Shown here: piece after piece, positions 26,696-36,365 of the stretch
Layout: each line of letters opens with the position of its first letter
How positions within the stretch are numbered: position 1 is the first letter of the stretch
Assembly: GCA_902806565.1 (NCBI GenBank)
Contig: CADCXA010000057.1
Coordinates: 1-64,000, forward strand
Direction of reading: 5' to 3'
Source of the DNA: Hypoxylon rubiginosum
Taxonomy: Eukaryota; Ascomycota; Sordariomycetes; Xylariales; Hypoxylaceae
Length of the DNA: 64,000 nucleotides
Program-made: the position numbers and the translations under genes
Notes under the pieces: generated by a model
What the model was told of the DNA's origin: nothing
Databases searched by the model: none
The model's input: the letters and a program-made list of their open reading frames with translations, nothing else

Positions 26696-27646
26696 ATGTT
26701 CTCCCCGCCAGTACTACAAGTATTCATCAAAGCTCTAGGTTGGTCCTTGCGGAAGACGTCACTCGTTCTCCACATACTATGGAGCTTCATCGAGAGTGAC
26801 TTCGTCACATTCGCCATACCCAACACAGCTTTCGGCGTGTTCGGGGCCATCGCCTCTCCAGTGCTGGTCCAAGGACCTTCGTCGCCTATACCCACAACAA
26901 CTGCGCAGATCCTACACCGGCTACCCTACATTCTGGGCTTCAACGTCGCCAACCTGCTAGTCTTCGATCTCGCCAACCAGCGGGCGCCGCAGTCGGTAGC
27001 CGAGGACCGCATCAATAAGCCGTGGCGCCCGATTCCGAGGGGGCAAGTCAGCATGGACCAGGTCCGCCGCCTCATGCTCGTCTCGATCCCATTCGTATTG
27101 GCGCTCAACTACACGCTCGGAGTTTGGCAGCAGGGTACGTCCATACTCGTGTTGACGTGGATGTACAACGACCTGCGCGGGGGCGACGAAGCGTTTCTGC
27201 GGGAGGTACTCATTGCCATCGCCTACGGCCTGTTCAACAGCGGGTCGCTATCCGTGGCCGCGGGCCCGGGGCAGCATTCCCTGAGCGCTCGAGGGGTTGC
27301 CTGGGTGGCCACTACCAGCGGCGTCATCTTGACGACGATGCAGGTACAGGATCTCAAGGACCAGGAGGGCGACAGGGTTCGCGGCCGCAAGACTATAGCG
27401 CTTTTCCTTGGCGACCAAGTTTCTCGGGTATCGATATCTTTCTTTGTATGCTTCTGGTCCTGCGTGTGTGCAAGATGTTGGACTCTGGACGTTATCCCGT
27501 TCTTTTCGATCGCTATACTTGCAGCTGTTGTCGCAATTCGGGTTTTATTCGTGCGTTCGGCAAAAGGGGATGCTCGTACGTGGAGATGTTGGTGCTTCTG
27601 GCATGCTTCTCTATACGCGCTGCCGCTATTGGCCTCGAGGGAATAG
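26696..27646 (+). CDS. UbiA-superfamily membrane prenyltransferase / terpene cyclase
   Basis: Intronless gene for a 316-residue polytopic membrane protein. The first aspartate-rich motif is modified: Asp91 in VFDLANQRAPQS, then Glu103-Asp104 and NKPWRP at 108-112. The second motif is QVQDLKDQEGD (Asp219, Asp222, Asp226), followed by RGRKTIALFLGD. Both motifs coordinate magnesium-diphosphate in the family. The DxxNQ...SxxED...NKPWRP form and the WMYNDLRGGD segment are typical of fungal UbiA proteins related to Fma-TC, the membrane beta-trans-bergamotene cyclase of fumagillin synthesis, more than of COQ2 or of MpaA/AusN-type aromatic prenyltransferases. I therefore infer cyclisation or transfer of a prenyl diphosphate. 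Frequent hydrophobic helices fill the protein. It closes the candidate cluster on its right side. Confidence 0.85.
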   Translation: MFSPPVLQVFIKALGWSLRKTSLVLHILWSFIESDFVTFAIPNTAFGVFGAIASPVLVQGPSSPIPTTTAQILHRLPYILGFNVANLLVFDLANQRAPQSVAEDRINKPWRPIPRGQVSMDQVRRLMLVSIPFVLALNYTLGVWQQGTSILVLTWMYNDLRGGDEAFLREVLIAIAYGLFNSGSLSVAAGPGQHSLSARGVAWVATTSGVILTTMQVQDLKDQEGDRVRGRKTIALFLGDQVSRVSISFFVCFWSCVCARCWTLDVIPFFSIAILAAVVAIRVLFVRSAKGDARTWRCWCFWHASLYALPLLASRE

Positions 27647-28539
27647 TACGGCACATGATGATAGCCAATACATTACACGTCCCTCCATCCCTTCTAATAC
27701 GTAGAGCTACAAGGATTTCCACGCTTAATTAGATCCTAGACGTTATTGCACTAATATTTCCCACCTAGAGAATCTAGTATATCTGAGTGCCCAGATGGCT
27801 GTATCTTGACTCCCGAATCAAAAGGGGCAGGCCAACAACTAGGAACGAAAAGGGGTTCTTTAGGGGGTACACCCCAAGCAAAAAAAATTTGGTCAAAAAG
27901 GAATAAGGGGAAGTACCAGAAAATTGACAGATTCAAACTTCTTCCTCTTGTCTTTCTTTTGGAAGTTCCTCGAAAACCACACATACGTGAGCCACTACCC
28001 ATTTACGTACGGGGCAGCTAAGTTTTGAACCTTCATAGAGGTTTATCACACAGGTTTCCTAACTAGGTTGCTGTAATATGTATGTCGTTTCTCTTATGAT
28101 CTCAAAAGATGCTTTAACCACCAGTTAGGCACCTGCCTCTTAGGGATACACGACTTATGTCGTTTTATTTTTATTTTTCTTTTCTTTTTATGAACTAGGA
28201 GGTACCTAGATATTCTATCTACTTGTTTCCTGGTATGGTAGACTACCCCCAGGGTATATATTACACTGTAGATGGCATGATTATCATTCTCGAAACTCTG
28301 AATCTCGGGATATCGAGAGAAACTGTTCATTCTGAACCGAGTCCGAGAGTAGATGATGAAGCCATCAAATGCCTCCCCCGAGTAAGTAAAATCTCGAATG
28401 GTTGCGAAACGTGGCGTGAGAAAGTAACCTTGTAAACTATCCCCGGTTACTGCGTTGGATAATGACTCTCAAGACTTGCTTGCCCACACCCGTTGCGTTG
28501 ACCTAGAGCTCGATGTTGAGTGAATTTTGCCCTCATAAA
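27647..28539. other. intergenic, UbiA gene to HET gene
   Basis: About 0.9 kb between convergent genes. I see AT-rich tracts and short spurious ORFs but no family motif. Confidence 0.5.
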
Positions 28540-30837
28540 TTAGCAAATGTGGAACGTCTCAAGGGCCGTATCACCACGTCCAGCCCAGGCCTCGCCTCCC
28601 ATTATTCCATAAACATAGCACTCCCCCACAAAGTTGTGGTTTCTATTCTTAGACTCTCTCAGCAAAAATGGCGTCTTCCCTCCGCTCAGCAGGCAGATCT
28701 TGTCCCCGGCCTGGGCGTTCCAAGGCGCCAATCCGACGTACCCCTTAGCCGTCACGAACAGCGCGCGATGAGCGCACGTGTCGTACAGGCGTTCGAGGTA
28801 CGGCACGTACTGCCTCGCGACGGCCCAGACGTCCCATATCTCGCGCACCTTGTTAAAGAACTTCCCCTTCCCGTTGATCTTCCTCCAGTGGTCGTACAGG
28901 ACCCGCGAGGCGCGGGCTGCGTCGTCCGCGCCGCCGCCGCTCAGGCGGTCCATCGGTTCGATTTCTCCCACGGCCGGCACCCACCCTTCTCTGTCGAACC
29001 ACAGCTCGACGAAGACGCGGTCGGCAGCGGGAACCGCGCCCTCTCCGGGATGGTCCCCGATGTGGGTCCTCCAGATCGCTTCGAGCCGGCCTTCTTGGCC
29101 GCCGTAGGGACAAGTAGGATGGTCCTGAGATGCGAGAGCGGTCCATTGTTCCAGTTCTGGGATTCCCCATCGAGATAGCGGCGGGGTTTCGGATTCGGGA
29201 TGCCACGGAGAGGCGATATCCTCAATTGTATCGAATTCAAGGCCATTGACCGAGAGGATTTCGCTGTCTAGGTCCGAGGACACCTCTGCGTAAGTGTACA
29301 CCGAAGCTTGGAAAGGGCCATGGTCGTCAATTTTCTTCGTCCAGTCAAGGAAAGGCTTTGGGTCCTGGCTTGTCCGTGCAGCCCAGTTTGGAACCCAGGA
29401 GGGGAGACCCGGAAAATCGTCTTCGCTCCAACTCGGCGGCAATTCTTTCTCGTCTAGGTCGAACTTGATAGAAGGCCTGCCTAGGTTATCCCAAGTCTTC
29501 TGGCATCCCTTAGGGCACGTTTGCCGCTCCAGTCGGCTTGCCACGGGGTGGACTTTTCCTCCTACGGGACTCTCGCCGTGTCTTGTTTGCGTGTTATGGT
29601 CAAAGTACGTGACGACTCCTCCATCTATGCAGCGTTCCCATCCCGCAGGCAGTCTTGCTGATCCCCCACTGGGTTCGCTTTCTCCCTCGGCCTGTACCAT
29701 TACAGATGTGTCGTGGTATCGTGCTCGCTCGTACACGCTGTAAACGCGCGAGTTGGTAATAGGTTTAGTCACGCCACGCCATTCGCGCGTGCAGTTTAAG
29801 ACGTCAAGCGTTCTAGCTTTCAATATGACGGCCCGACAAAAGCGAGTGTAGATGTTCCCGATGGGGTGTTTATAGTCCGGGCTCATTATCATGCCCATCT
29901 CGGGCGACAGGAGTCCCAGGAACGCGAAGATCCTGTCTCTGGGGTCGGTACAAGCGAGACGACGAAGGTCATATAGGAGCTCATAGATGTTATTCCCGGT
30001 CTTGGAGTCTACCCATTTTCGACGCATCAGATTGATGTTATCGAGAGTGCTGTCCGCGTAAGAAAAGAGCTCGGGATGCATGACCTTAATGAGGGCCAGC
30101 TGCTTGATAGAAATGTTTTCCTCCTTGGTCTCGGCATCAAGTTTTTCCCACTCGATCTCCCAAGATCCGCAAAGGACCTTAAGTTTCCGAGAGACAACGG
30201 CTTCCTGGATGATCCAGACCCTACTCCACCAGGGTCGGCACAGCAGCTCGCGTATCTCGTCCTTCTCCAACTCGTCCCTCAGGAGGTCGGTCGACCGGGA
30301 GAGCCACATGGCAGCCTCGGTTCCTAAACCACCACTTTTACCGAACAGCTCTTTCTCGACCGCCCAATGTGCGTCACGATTTTTCGATCTTCGGACGATA
30401 GCGTTGCTCGCGGTAAGGCGATTCAGACCCAGCTCGGCGCCTTGACTTGGTTCGCCCAGCCAGATGGTGACGCTAGCGGCGCCCTCGTAGACATCGCGCA
30501 TAAGCTTCACCTGGGCGGCACGCTCTTCCAGGTCGTCCTGGTTAATGCATATGGCATCAATCCATAAGGTACGAGGCTTGTTTGGGCGTCTCAGGCGCCG
30601 GAGAACTGCTTCTAGATTCTCAAATACTGGCAATACCACTCCATCCAGAGCGATGCTCTGTCCGGCACCTTTCCCTCCCCACGTATACGAAAGCGCTTCG
30701 AAGCTTGGTTTTTCGCTGAGCTTGACGGGATGCAGGGAGCACTCAACAGGGGAAGAGAGCTCGGGCGCAGGGAAGAGCTCGAGTAGCCTGATTTCGCCTT
30801 GGTTAGAGTCGAGGGGTCGGTAAGGAGAGGCACTCAT
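28540..30837 (-). CDS. HET-domain (heterokaryon incompatibility) protein with WW-like insert
   Basis: Single-exon gene, 765 residues. The HET domain spans roughly residues 45-215: FEALSYTWG, TLWIDAICINQ, ER-x-x-QV-x-x-M-x-x-VYEGAASVTIWLG and CRPWWSRVWIIQEAV are all classic. A downstream CTDPRDRIFAFLGL motif at about 296-309 is also family-typical. HET proteins trigger cell death or growth arrest after fusion with a non-self strain, and are increasingly seen as fungal innate-immunity receptors. At about residues 396-424 there is a WW-domain-like stretch, LPAGWERCIDGGVVTYFDHN followed by TQTRHGESP: the first Trp and final Pro are present but the second Trp is Gly. The C-terminal 340 residues hold no domain I recognise. 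No frameshift or stop, so apparently functional. Confidence 0.92.
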   Translation of the reverse strand: MSASPYRPLDSNQGEIRLLELFPAPELSSPVECSLHPVKLSEKPSFEALSYTWGGKGAGQSIALDGVVLPVFENLEAVLRRLRRPNKPRTLWIDAICINQDDLEERAAQVKLMRDVYEGAASVTIWLGEPSQGAELGLNRLTASNAIVRRSKNRDAHWAVEKELFGKSGGLGTEAAMWLSRSTDLLRDELEKDEIRELLCRPWWSRVWIIQEAVVSRKLKVLCGSWEIEWEKLDAETKEENISIKQLALIKVMHPELFSYADSTLDNINLMRRKWVDSKTGNNIYELLYDLRRLACTDPRDRIFAFLGLLSPEMGMIMSPDYKHPIGNIYTRFCRAVILKARTLDVLNCTREWRGVTKPITNSRVYSVYERARYHDTSVMVQAEGESEPSGGSARLPAGWERCIDGGVVTYFDHNTQTRHGESPVGGKVHPVASRLERQTCPKGCQKTWDNLGRPSIKFDLDEKELPPSWSEDDFPGLPSWVPNWAARTSQDPKPFLDWTKKIDDHGPFQASVYTYAEVSSDLDSEILSVNGLEFDTIEDIASPWHPESETPPLSRWGIPELEQWTALASQDHPTCPYGGQEGRLEAIWRTHIGDHPGEGAVPAADRVFVELWFDREGWVPAVGEIEPMDRLSGGGADDAARASRVLYDHWRKINGKGKFFNKVREIWDVWAVARQYVPYLERLYDTCAHRALFVTAKGYVGLAPWNAQAGDKICLLSGGKTPFLLRESKNRNHNFVGECYVYGIMGGEAWAGRGDTALETFHIC

Positions 30838-32150
30838 TTTTTATATTTTAACAACTAGTTACAGAGTCACAGCTGTATAGATTACGAGCGGGGATTCCTG
30901 TTCAAGTTGAAATGAAGAGCTGAAATTTACGATTTTCCCCGTTTTATTATGAAACTAATCCTAATATCCTAATATGCATGACATTACAAGGGTTATTATC
31001 TCCGTTATACCATATATCTCTCTTCGATTCTTTCAAAGGTTAACAAATCAACGGTTAAAAAGACTTCTTTTGAAGAGAATGGAGTGTTTAGGATATAGAT
31101 GTGGTTGAAGCAGCTTTGGTCTTGGCCTTGAAAAATCACGACTTTTGATGGCGTCCCGGAATTCGGGTTGAGCTATCGGTTTACTTGGACGCGTCAGTAC
31201 CACCTGTACCACCTAGCATCCTGGCATCTCGTGGAGATGAAAGCGGGTAGATTAGATAGGCCCAGTTTTATATTCTAAATCCGTTTCTCGGTGTACTGAA
31301 GGTGTTAAGTCATTCCTAATTTTAACGCGTCACCTTATGTAGTTTGATAGGTAGCACAAGGTCGTCAACATCTAACTGACCACACCTATGTAAGTACTTT
31401 AGAAGGTAACAATCATTCTAGTTAACAAGGATATGACCAAGTAACAACAAACCGAACAAAACCAGCTGACTAGGTGTCAAACTAGGAGTCAGCCTTATTT
31501 CTTCCTATTTATCCCATTTCAACTCACCGGTTTACCTTATCGACTTGAATTCACGACTGATAGGTGCTTGATAATGCAATGACATGGTACAAATTGCGTT
31601 GACTTGTTAGTGGACCGGCTTGCCAGATAGGGTATAGTGTACTTCCCCATTAGGAAGGCGATTAGATTAATACAGCGGGAGGACGTCATGGCAAGCTGCA
31701 TATCTTCAAAGACTAACCCGCAATGGTAACAGTAATATCAATCCCGGATCGTGAAAGGATCTTATGGACATATGAAAGAGCTGGGAGGTCCTTCAGCTTC
31801 GTTCTCATTCTCTACGAGTAGCCGCAGCTGTAGCCTCACTGCCTCAGAGAACTATACCTAGCTGAAGGCAATCGCAGCCAGGGTTCTCTTCGGTCAAGGC
31901 CTCGTCTAATGCAAATTGGGAACCGAGCTGAGGCTGTTAGCTGTTAATTATTAATTAATCCCGTACTTTACAGGTGCAACTGACAACGAAAAAAAAAGCC
32001 TTGGCTCCAGCCTCACCCCTTCGTTCGTCAAGTCCTTATTCCTTATTAATTCGCCCATCGCCCAGTCCCATCAGGCGGCAATTATCCTGGACCGATCCTT
32101 TCACACGGCAGCACGGCCAGTTTGACTCGCAAACTCTTCTCTCAAGCACT
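30838..32150. promoter_or_regulatory. divergent promoter region, HET / gamma-glutamyltransferase
   Basis: A 1.3-kb segment between divergently transcribed genes, so both promoters lie here. No gene, repeat or known regulatory site was recognised; it is moderately AT-rich. Confidence 0.45.
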
Positions 32151-33922
32151 ATGCCGTCTCTTACGCGTATCGCCGCAGCTGTTCTCCAGCTCGGCTTCCT
32201 AGCCCAGTCTGGCTTTGCGGCATCCTGTCCAAAGGTACCAAGGCTAGGCGCTGTCGCGTCTGAGAGCTCCGTTTGCTCTAAGATCGGGACCGATCTGCTC
32301 CAAGCTGGCGGGAATGCCGCCGATGCCCTCGTCGGCACCGTCTTCTGCATCGGTGTCATTGGCATGTACCATAGCGGCGTCGGCGGCGGTGGTTTCATGC
32401 TGGTCCGCGGCAGCGACGGCGAGTACGAGTTCATTGACTTCCGAGAGACGGCACCGGCCGCTGCGTTTGAGGACATGTACAAGAATAACACCGCCGCTAG
32501 TTTATACGGCGGCCTGGCAAGGTAATCAACCCAACTAGAACGCGCAGCGCAATTGACGACAGTGACGTTCAGGATAAAATAGAATGCTAATGGCATCGCA
32601 GTGGTGTTCCAGGTGAGCTTCGAGGGCTTGAGCATCTGCACAAGAACTACGGAAAGCTCCCATGGGCCAAAGTGGTGATGCCGGCTGTCAAGGTTGCTCG
32701 GTACGGCTTCAACGTGACGGAGGATCTCGTCAGATATATGGCCTCGGTGACGCCCAACAATAAATTTCTCACGGATGACCCGTCGTGGGCCATCGACTTT
32801 GCCCCGAAGGGCGAGCTTGTCAAGCTTGGAGAGACCATCACGCGAAAGCGTTATGCCGACACCTTGGAGATCATCGCTAACGAGGGACCGGATGCATTTT
32901 ACACCGGCGCCATCGCAGAAGCGACAATCGCTGCCTTAACCAAGAAGAATGGAACGATGACTCTGGACGACCTGAAGAACTACACGGTCGCAATTCGGAA
33001 GCCCTCGGCGATCAACTACCGAGGGTATAAACTCACGAGCACCAGTGCGCCGTCAAGCGGGGTAGTGGCGCTTAGCACGCTGAATATTGTCGACGGTTAC
33101 GATGGGTTTGGCGATCCTGCCGCGATCAACTTAACCACCCACCGACTAGACGAAGCGATGAGATTCGCATACGGGCAACGATCCGAACTCGGAGATCCGT
33201 CCTTTGTCGATGGCCTCGACGAGTACCAGGAGTCGATGATCTCGAACGCGACCGCATCTGAGGTGCGCTCTAAGATCTCTGACTTCCGTACGCAAAACGT
33301 GTCGTGGTACGATCCGGCTGGTCTTGAGAGTCTTGAGACGCCGGGAACGAGTCACGTCGTCACCGCCGACAAGTCCGGGATGGCCATCAGCCTTACGACA
33401 ACCGTCAACTTGCTATTCGGTTCCCAGCTCATCGTCCCCGAGACCGGCGTCATCATGAACGACGAGATGAACGACTTTTCCATCCCGGACTCGAGCAACG
33501 CGTTCGGGTACATACCGAGCCCGGCGAACTTCATTCGTCCCGGCAAGCGCCCGCTGTCCTCGATCTCGCCGACTATCGTCGAGACACCTGATGGGAAGCT
33601 GTACTTCGTCATCGGGTCAGCCGGCGGCAGCCGCATCATCACGGCGACGATCCAAAACATCCACCACGTGCTCGACCAGGGCTTGACGACGGCCGAGGCC
33701 CTAGCGGAGCCGAGACTGCACGACCAGCTCAGCCCCAACCAGGTCTCGTTCGAGTACGCGTACGACAACAGCACCGTCGCGTTTCTTAAGACCCTCGGCC
33801 ACAACGTCACGTGGGTGGCTCCGGGACAGAGCACCGCTCAGGGCCTGCGCTTGCTGCCGAACGGGACCTTCGAGGCAGCGGGAGAGCCGCGGCAGAAGAA
33901 CTCTGCTGGGTACGCAGTATGA
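32151..33922 (+). CDS. secreted gamma-glutamyltransferase
   Basis: Two exons, join(32151..32521,32602..33922), 563 residues, the usual size for a GGT precursor. The frame opens further upstream, but the ATG at 32151 gives a clean signal peptide ending in SGFAAS. Family marks include GGNAADALVGTVFCIGV, a GVGGGGFMLVR loop, FRETAP, and GVPGE created at the splice junction. The likely catalytic nucleophile is Thr373 in the PGTSHVV segment, where the precursor cuts itself into large and small subunits; LSSISPTIV and SAGGSRI complete the small-subunit active site. It would cleave gamma-glutamyl bonds of glutathione and its conjugates outside the cell or in the vacuole. GGTs also take part in fungal sulfur-metabolite pathways, but no other gene here supports that. 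Confidence 0.93.
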
Positions 33923-34200
33923 TTAGGATCTTGGAAAACATTGCTGCATGTCTTGGATGATATTTACCATTTTACGTACATATGCAGGTGATCATAGTTG
34001 AGAGCAATATGATTCTTTTTATCCGCCCTCATTTAGGTGCCCTAACCATTTACTTGATGAACTTGGGTATCTCCTATATGTTGTTCTTATTTCATCAAAG
34101 CACTTAAAGCATGCGAAACTCTTCTTTTTACTGACACCCTTCGCAGCTTAACCTGAGCACCGGTATAGTTAGGTAGGTAACATACAGCTAAAATTCGTGC

Positions 34201-35012
34201 CTAGGTCAACCCATAGTACCCAGCAAACGGGTCGTCGGTCCGGTTCAGCGCGTTCCACTCCATCATGACGCGCACCCGCTCGCTCTCGTTGCGCCCGTAC
34301 ATGTGCTCGACCCAGCCGAGCGTCATGTCGGTGCCGGCGCTGACGCCCGAGCTAGTCCAGAGGTTGCCGTCAACGACCCAGCGCGCCCGGGCGATCCAGT
34401 TGACGTCCTCGGCGTGCTCCACCGACCGCACCCACCAGAAGGCCGCCTTGTTGGTCGTCGCGTTGCGCCCCGCGATCCGGCCCGTGCGCGCCACCAGCGA
34501 CGCCCCCGTGCACACCGACATGACGTACTTTAGCTGCTGCTGCTGCTGCTGCGGGTCGTCGTCCGCGGCGAGGCGCCGCCGCAGCCAGTCCACGTGCGGC
34601 TGCGTGCCGTTGACGTTGCGGGCCCCGGCGCCGCCCGGCACGAAGACGACGTCAAGCTCCTCCGGCGCGTCCGAGAAGGTGTGCGTCGGCAGCACAAACT
34701 GCGTGAAGTCGGGCGACGCGGACGACCCCAGCATGCCTCCTGACACCCCATCTACGATGGTGCGGTCGACGCTCACGGGTTCCAGGTCCGTGGAGAGGAG
34801 CGACAGCGTCATGTTGTGGGTGATGGAGACGAGGTTCAGGACCTGCAGCGGCCCGAACACGTCCATGGCCGTGAAGGCCGGGAACAGGACGTAGCCTATG
34901 CGGAGGGGAGCTATAGTGCTAGGTCAGCAATGAACGAACGAAAGCGTACCTACCTAGGTATCGGTATTGTCATTCTCGGCGAGCGAAGCAACGTACCAGT
35001 TATATTGACCAT
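34201..35012 (-). CDS. DJ-1/PfpI family protein
   Basis: Two exons, complement(join(34201..34910,34997..35012)), 241 residues. The first exon is only 16 nt and encodes MVNIT plus one base; joining it gives MVNITAPLRIGYVLFPAFTA, the normal N-terminal beta-strand of the DJ-1/PfpI glutamine-amidotransferase-like fold that would otherwise be missing. The nucleophile elbow is Cys in SVCTGASLVARTG, and FVPGG supplies the oxyanion region. A run of six Gln lies just before the elbow in DDDPQQQQQQLKYV, an unusual position. The C-terminal half (WTSSGVSAGTDMTLGWVEHM) matches isonitrile-hydratase or AraC-partner-like members. The exact activity is unknown. It is convergent with the GGT gene. Confidence 0.88.
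34530..34552 (+). repeat. CTG trinucleotide run coding for poly-Gln
   Basis: A short CTG run (CAG on the coding strand) encodes six glutamines of the DJ-1/PfpI protein. Confidence 0.8.
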
Positions 35013-35733
35013 GCTGGGCAACTTGACCGAAGAGTTTAAGATCACTCCTCCTCTTCCAGTTTCAGAATAAATGAAGTAATTTTTTAGTTGCACATCGTGT
35101 CACTTGTGGCAGTTTATATGTTAGGTACGCGTCCACATGCGTGACACTAGATATCGTGACCATTGGAATCCTGTGTCTCAAAACATGCCACACATCGTAT
35201 CCAACGCATCGGAGAGCATATTTGAGAGAATATAAATTACAGGGGTTTCGAGTTAGATCCTTTGCGGATCGTCTTACGTCCATGGGATGAAAGGGTGCGA
35301 TTGGTCTTGCTATTTCCTTGGTGCATAGTAGGATCCTACGTTAGCTGCGTTCAGGGGGCCATAATCCGCTTTCAAGGAGTCTACTGATATATAATCACTT
35401 ACAAGTTAATTCTATAAAGTAGTGTGCACAGTTTGTATAATAGGTTTATGGCATTGGATCCAACACCAATGAGAATCTAAAGTATATCGGCATATAGTAA
35501 TGCCATGAGACATTATGGACTCTCACATCTTGAGATAGATATCGAGTCGTCATCTTACATATACCATGTAGGTTGGCCTCCCAAGACTTCGGTGATAGTT
35601 AGACGGTTGTTATTGATGCTAGAAATATAGCTCTTTAAAGGTAGGTACCTAAGGCACTGAGCCCCTTTGTTTTGAACCCAGCCCCCTATTCAGACCAACA
35701 CGACAACCAATGCCAACAACACTGCCAGGCCCC
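35013..35733. other. intergenic
   Basis: No gene seen. A TAGGTACCTA palindrome lies at 35642-35651. The left end presumably contains the promoter of the DJ-1 gene. Confidence 0.45.
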
Positions 35734-36365
35734 TCATCTACGGCGTCGAGTACCGGGAGGCCAGCACCTGGAAGTCTGTCGGGCACCACGAGCACCTAGT
35801 ACGCACGTCGGCGTCCTTGGCTTTTTGTCGATTTGGGCGATATCGAGCGCCTCATCGACGACGCCGTCGAGCATGTGATTGAAGTTGCGCTGGTCGCCGT
35901 TATAATATATGTTGCGGTACTCCTCGTCACAGAACTCGGTGTGAGGCAGATGGCTAGGTCGCCGATGCAGTCGCGCGACATCCGTCCAATCACATTCTTG
36001 CAGGTGTAGCGATACCGCCACATCGAGAGGAGTAGGAACCGGAGTCGGCCGTCGGCCGTCGGGTCCCTCGACGAGTTTGGGGCGCGTCGAGTATTCGACT
36101 TCGAGGTGCGCAGGCCCTCAAAGGGTTGGAATTCCCAGTTACGCTGCGGCTCCAGGAGTGTTTGGTGTACGGGTATACTTTACGGCCAACTGAATATGTA
36201 TATCGACCATGGTCGTCAGGTACCAATTGCATCGGGGCCGTGAATGAAAGCGCAGTCTTGTCGAACTTGACCTTGTCACCACCAGTCTGCGTACTATAGG
36301 CAATATATTAGTATCTGTGGTTTCAATCAAGAGCGAGAGCTACGTACAGCAAAGGTGCCGGTCAT
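35734..36365 (-). pseudogene. possible decayed gene, family not recognised
   Basis: Reading the minus strand from an ATG at 36365, short protein-like segments continue in different frames. These include GGDKVKFDKTALSFTAPMQL, then in another frame EVEYSTRPKLVEGPDGR, and then HTEFCDEEYRNIYYNGDQRN followed by HMLDGVVDEALDIAQI. A GTACGT donor and CCTATAG acceptor suggest an old intron near the start. No single frame is long, so the gene would need more than one frameshift. The fragments have balanced composition unlike random noncoding DNA here, but I recognise no family. It could instead be a chance set of ORFs. Confidence 0.35.

Noticed and set aside
27022..27732. 236-residue plus-strand ORF overlapping the UbiA gene
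   Set aside because: A shifted frame of the UbiA coding sequence with Arg/Gly/His-rich composition; the UbiA frame carries both diphosphate motifs.
28513..29178. 221-residue plus-strand ORF over the HET gene
   Set aside because: Antisense shadow of the HET C-terminal coding region; no family features.
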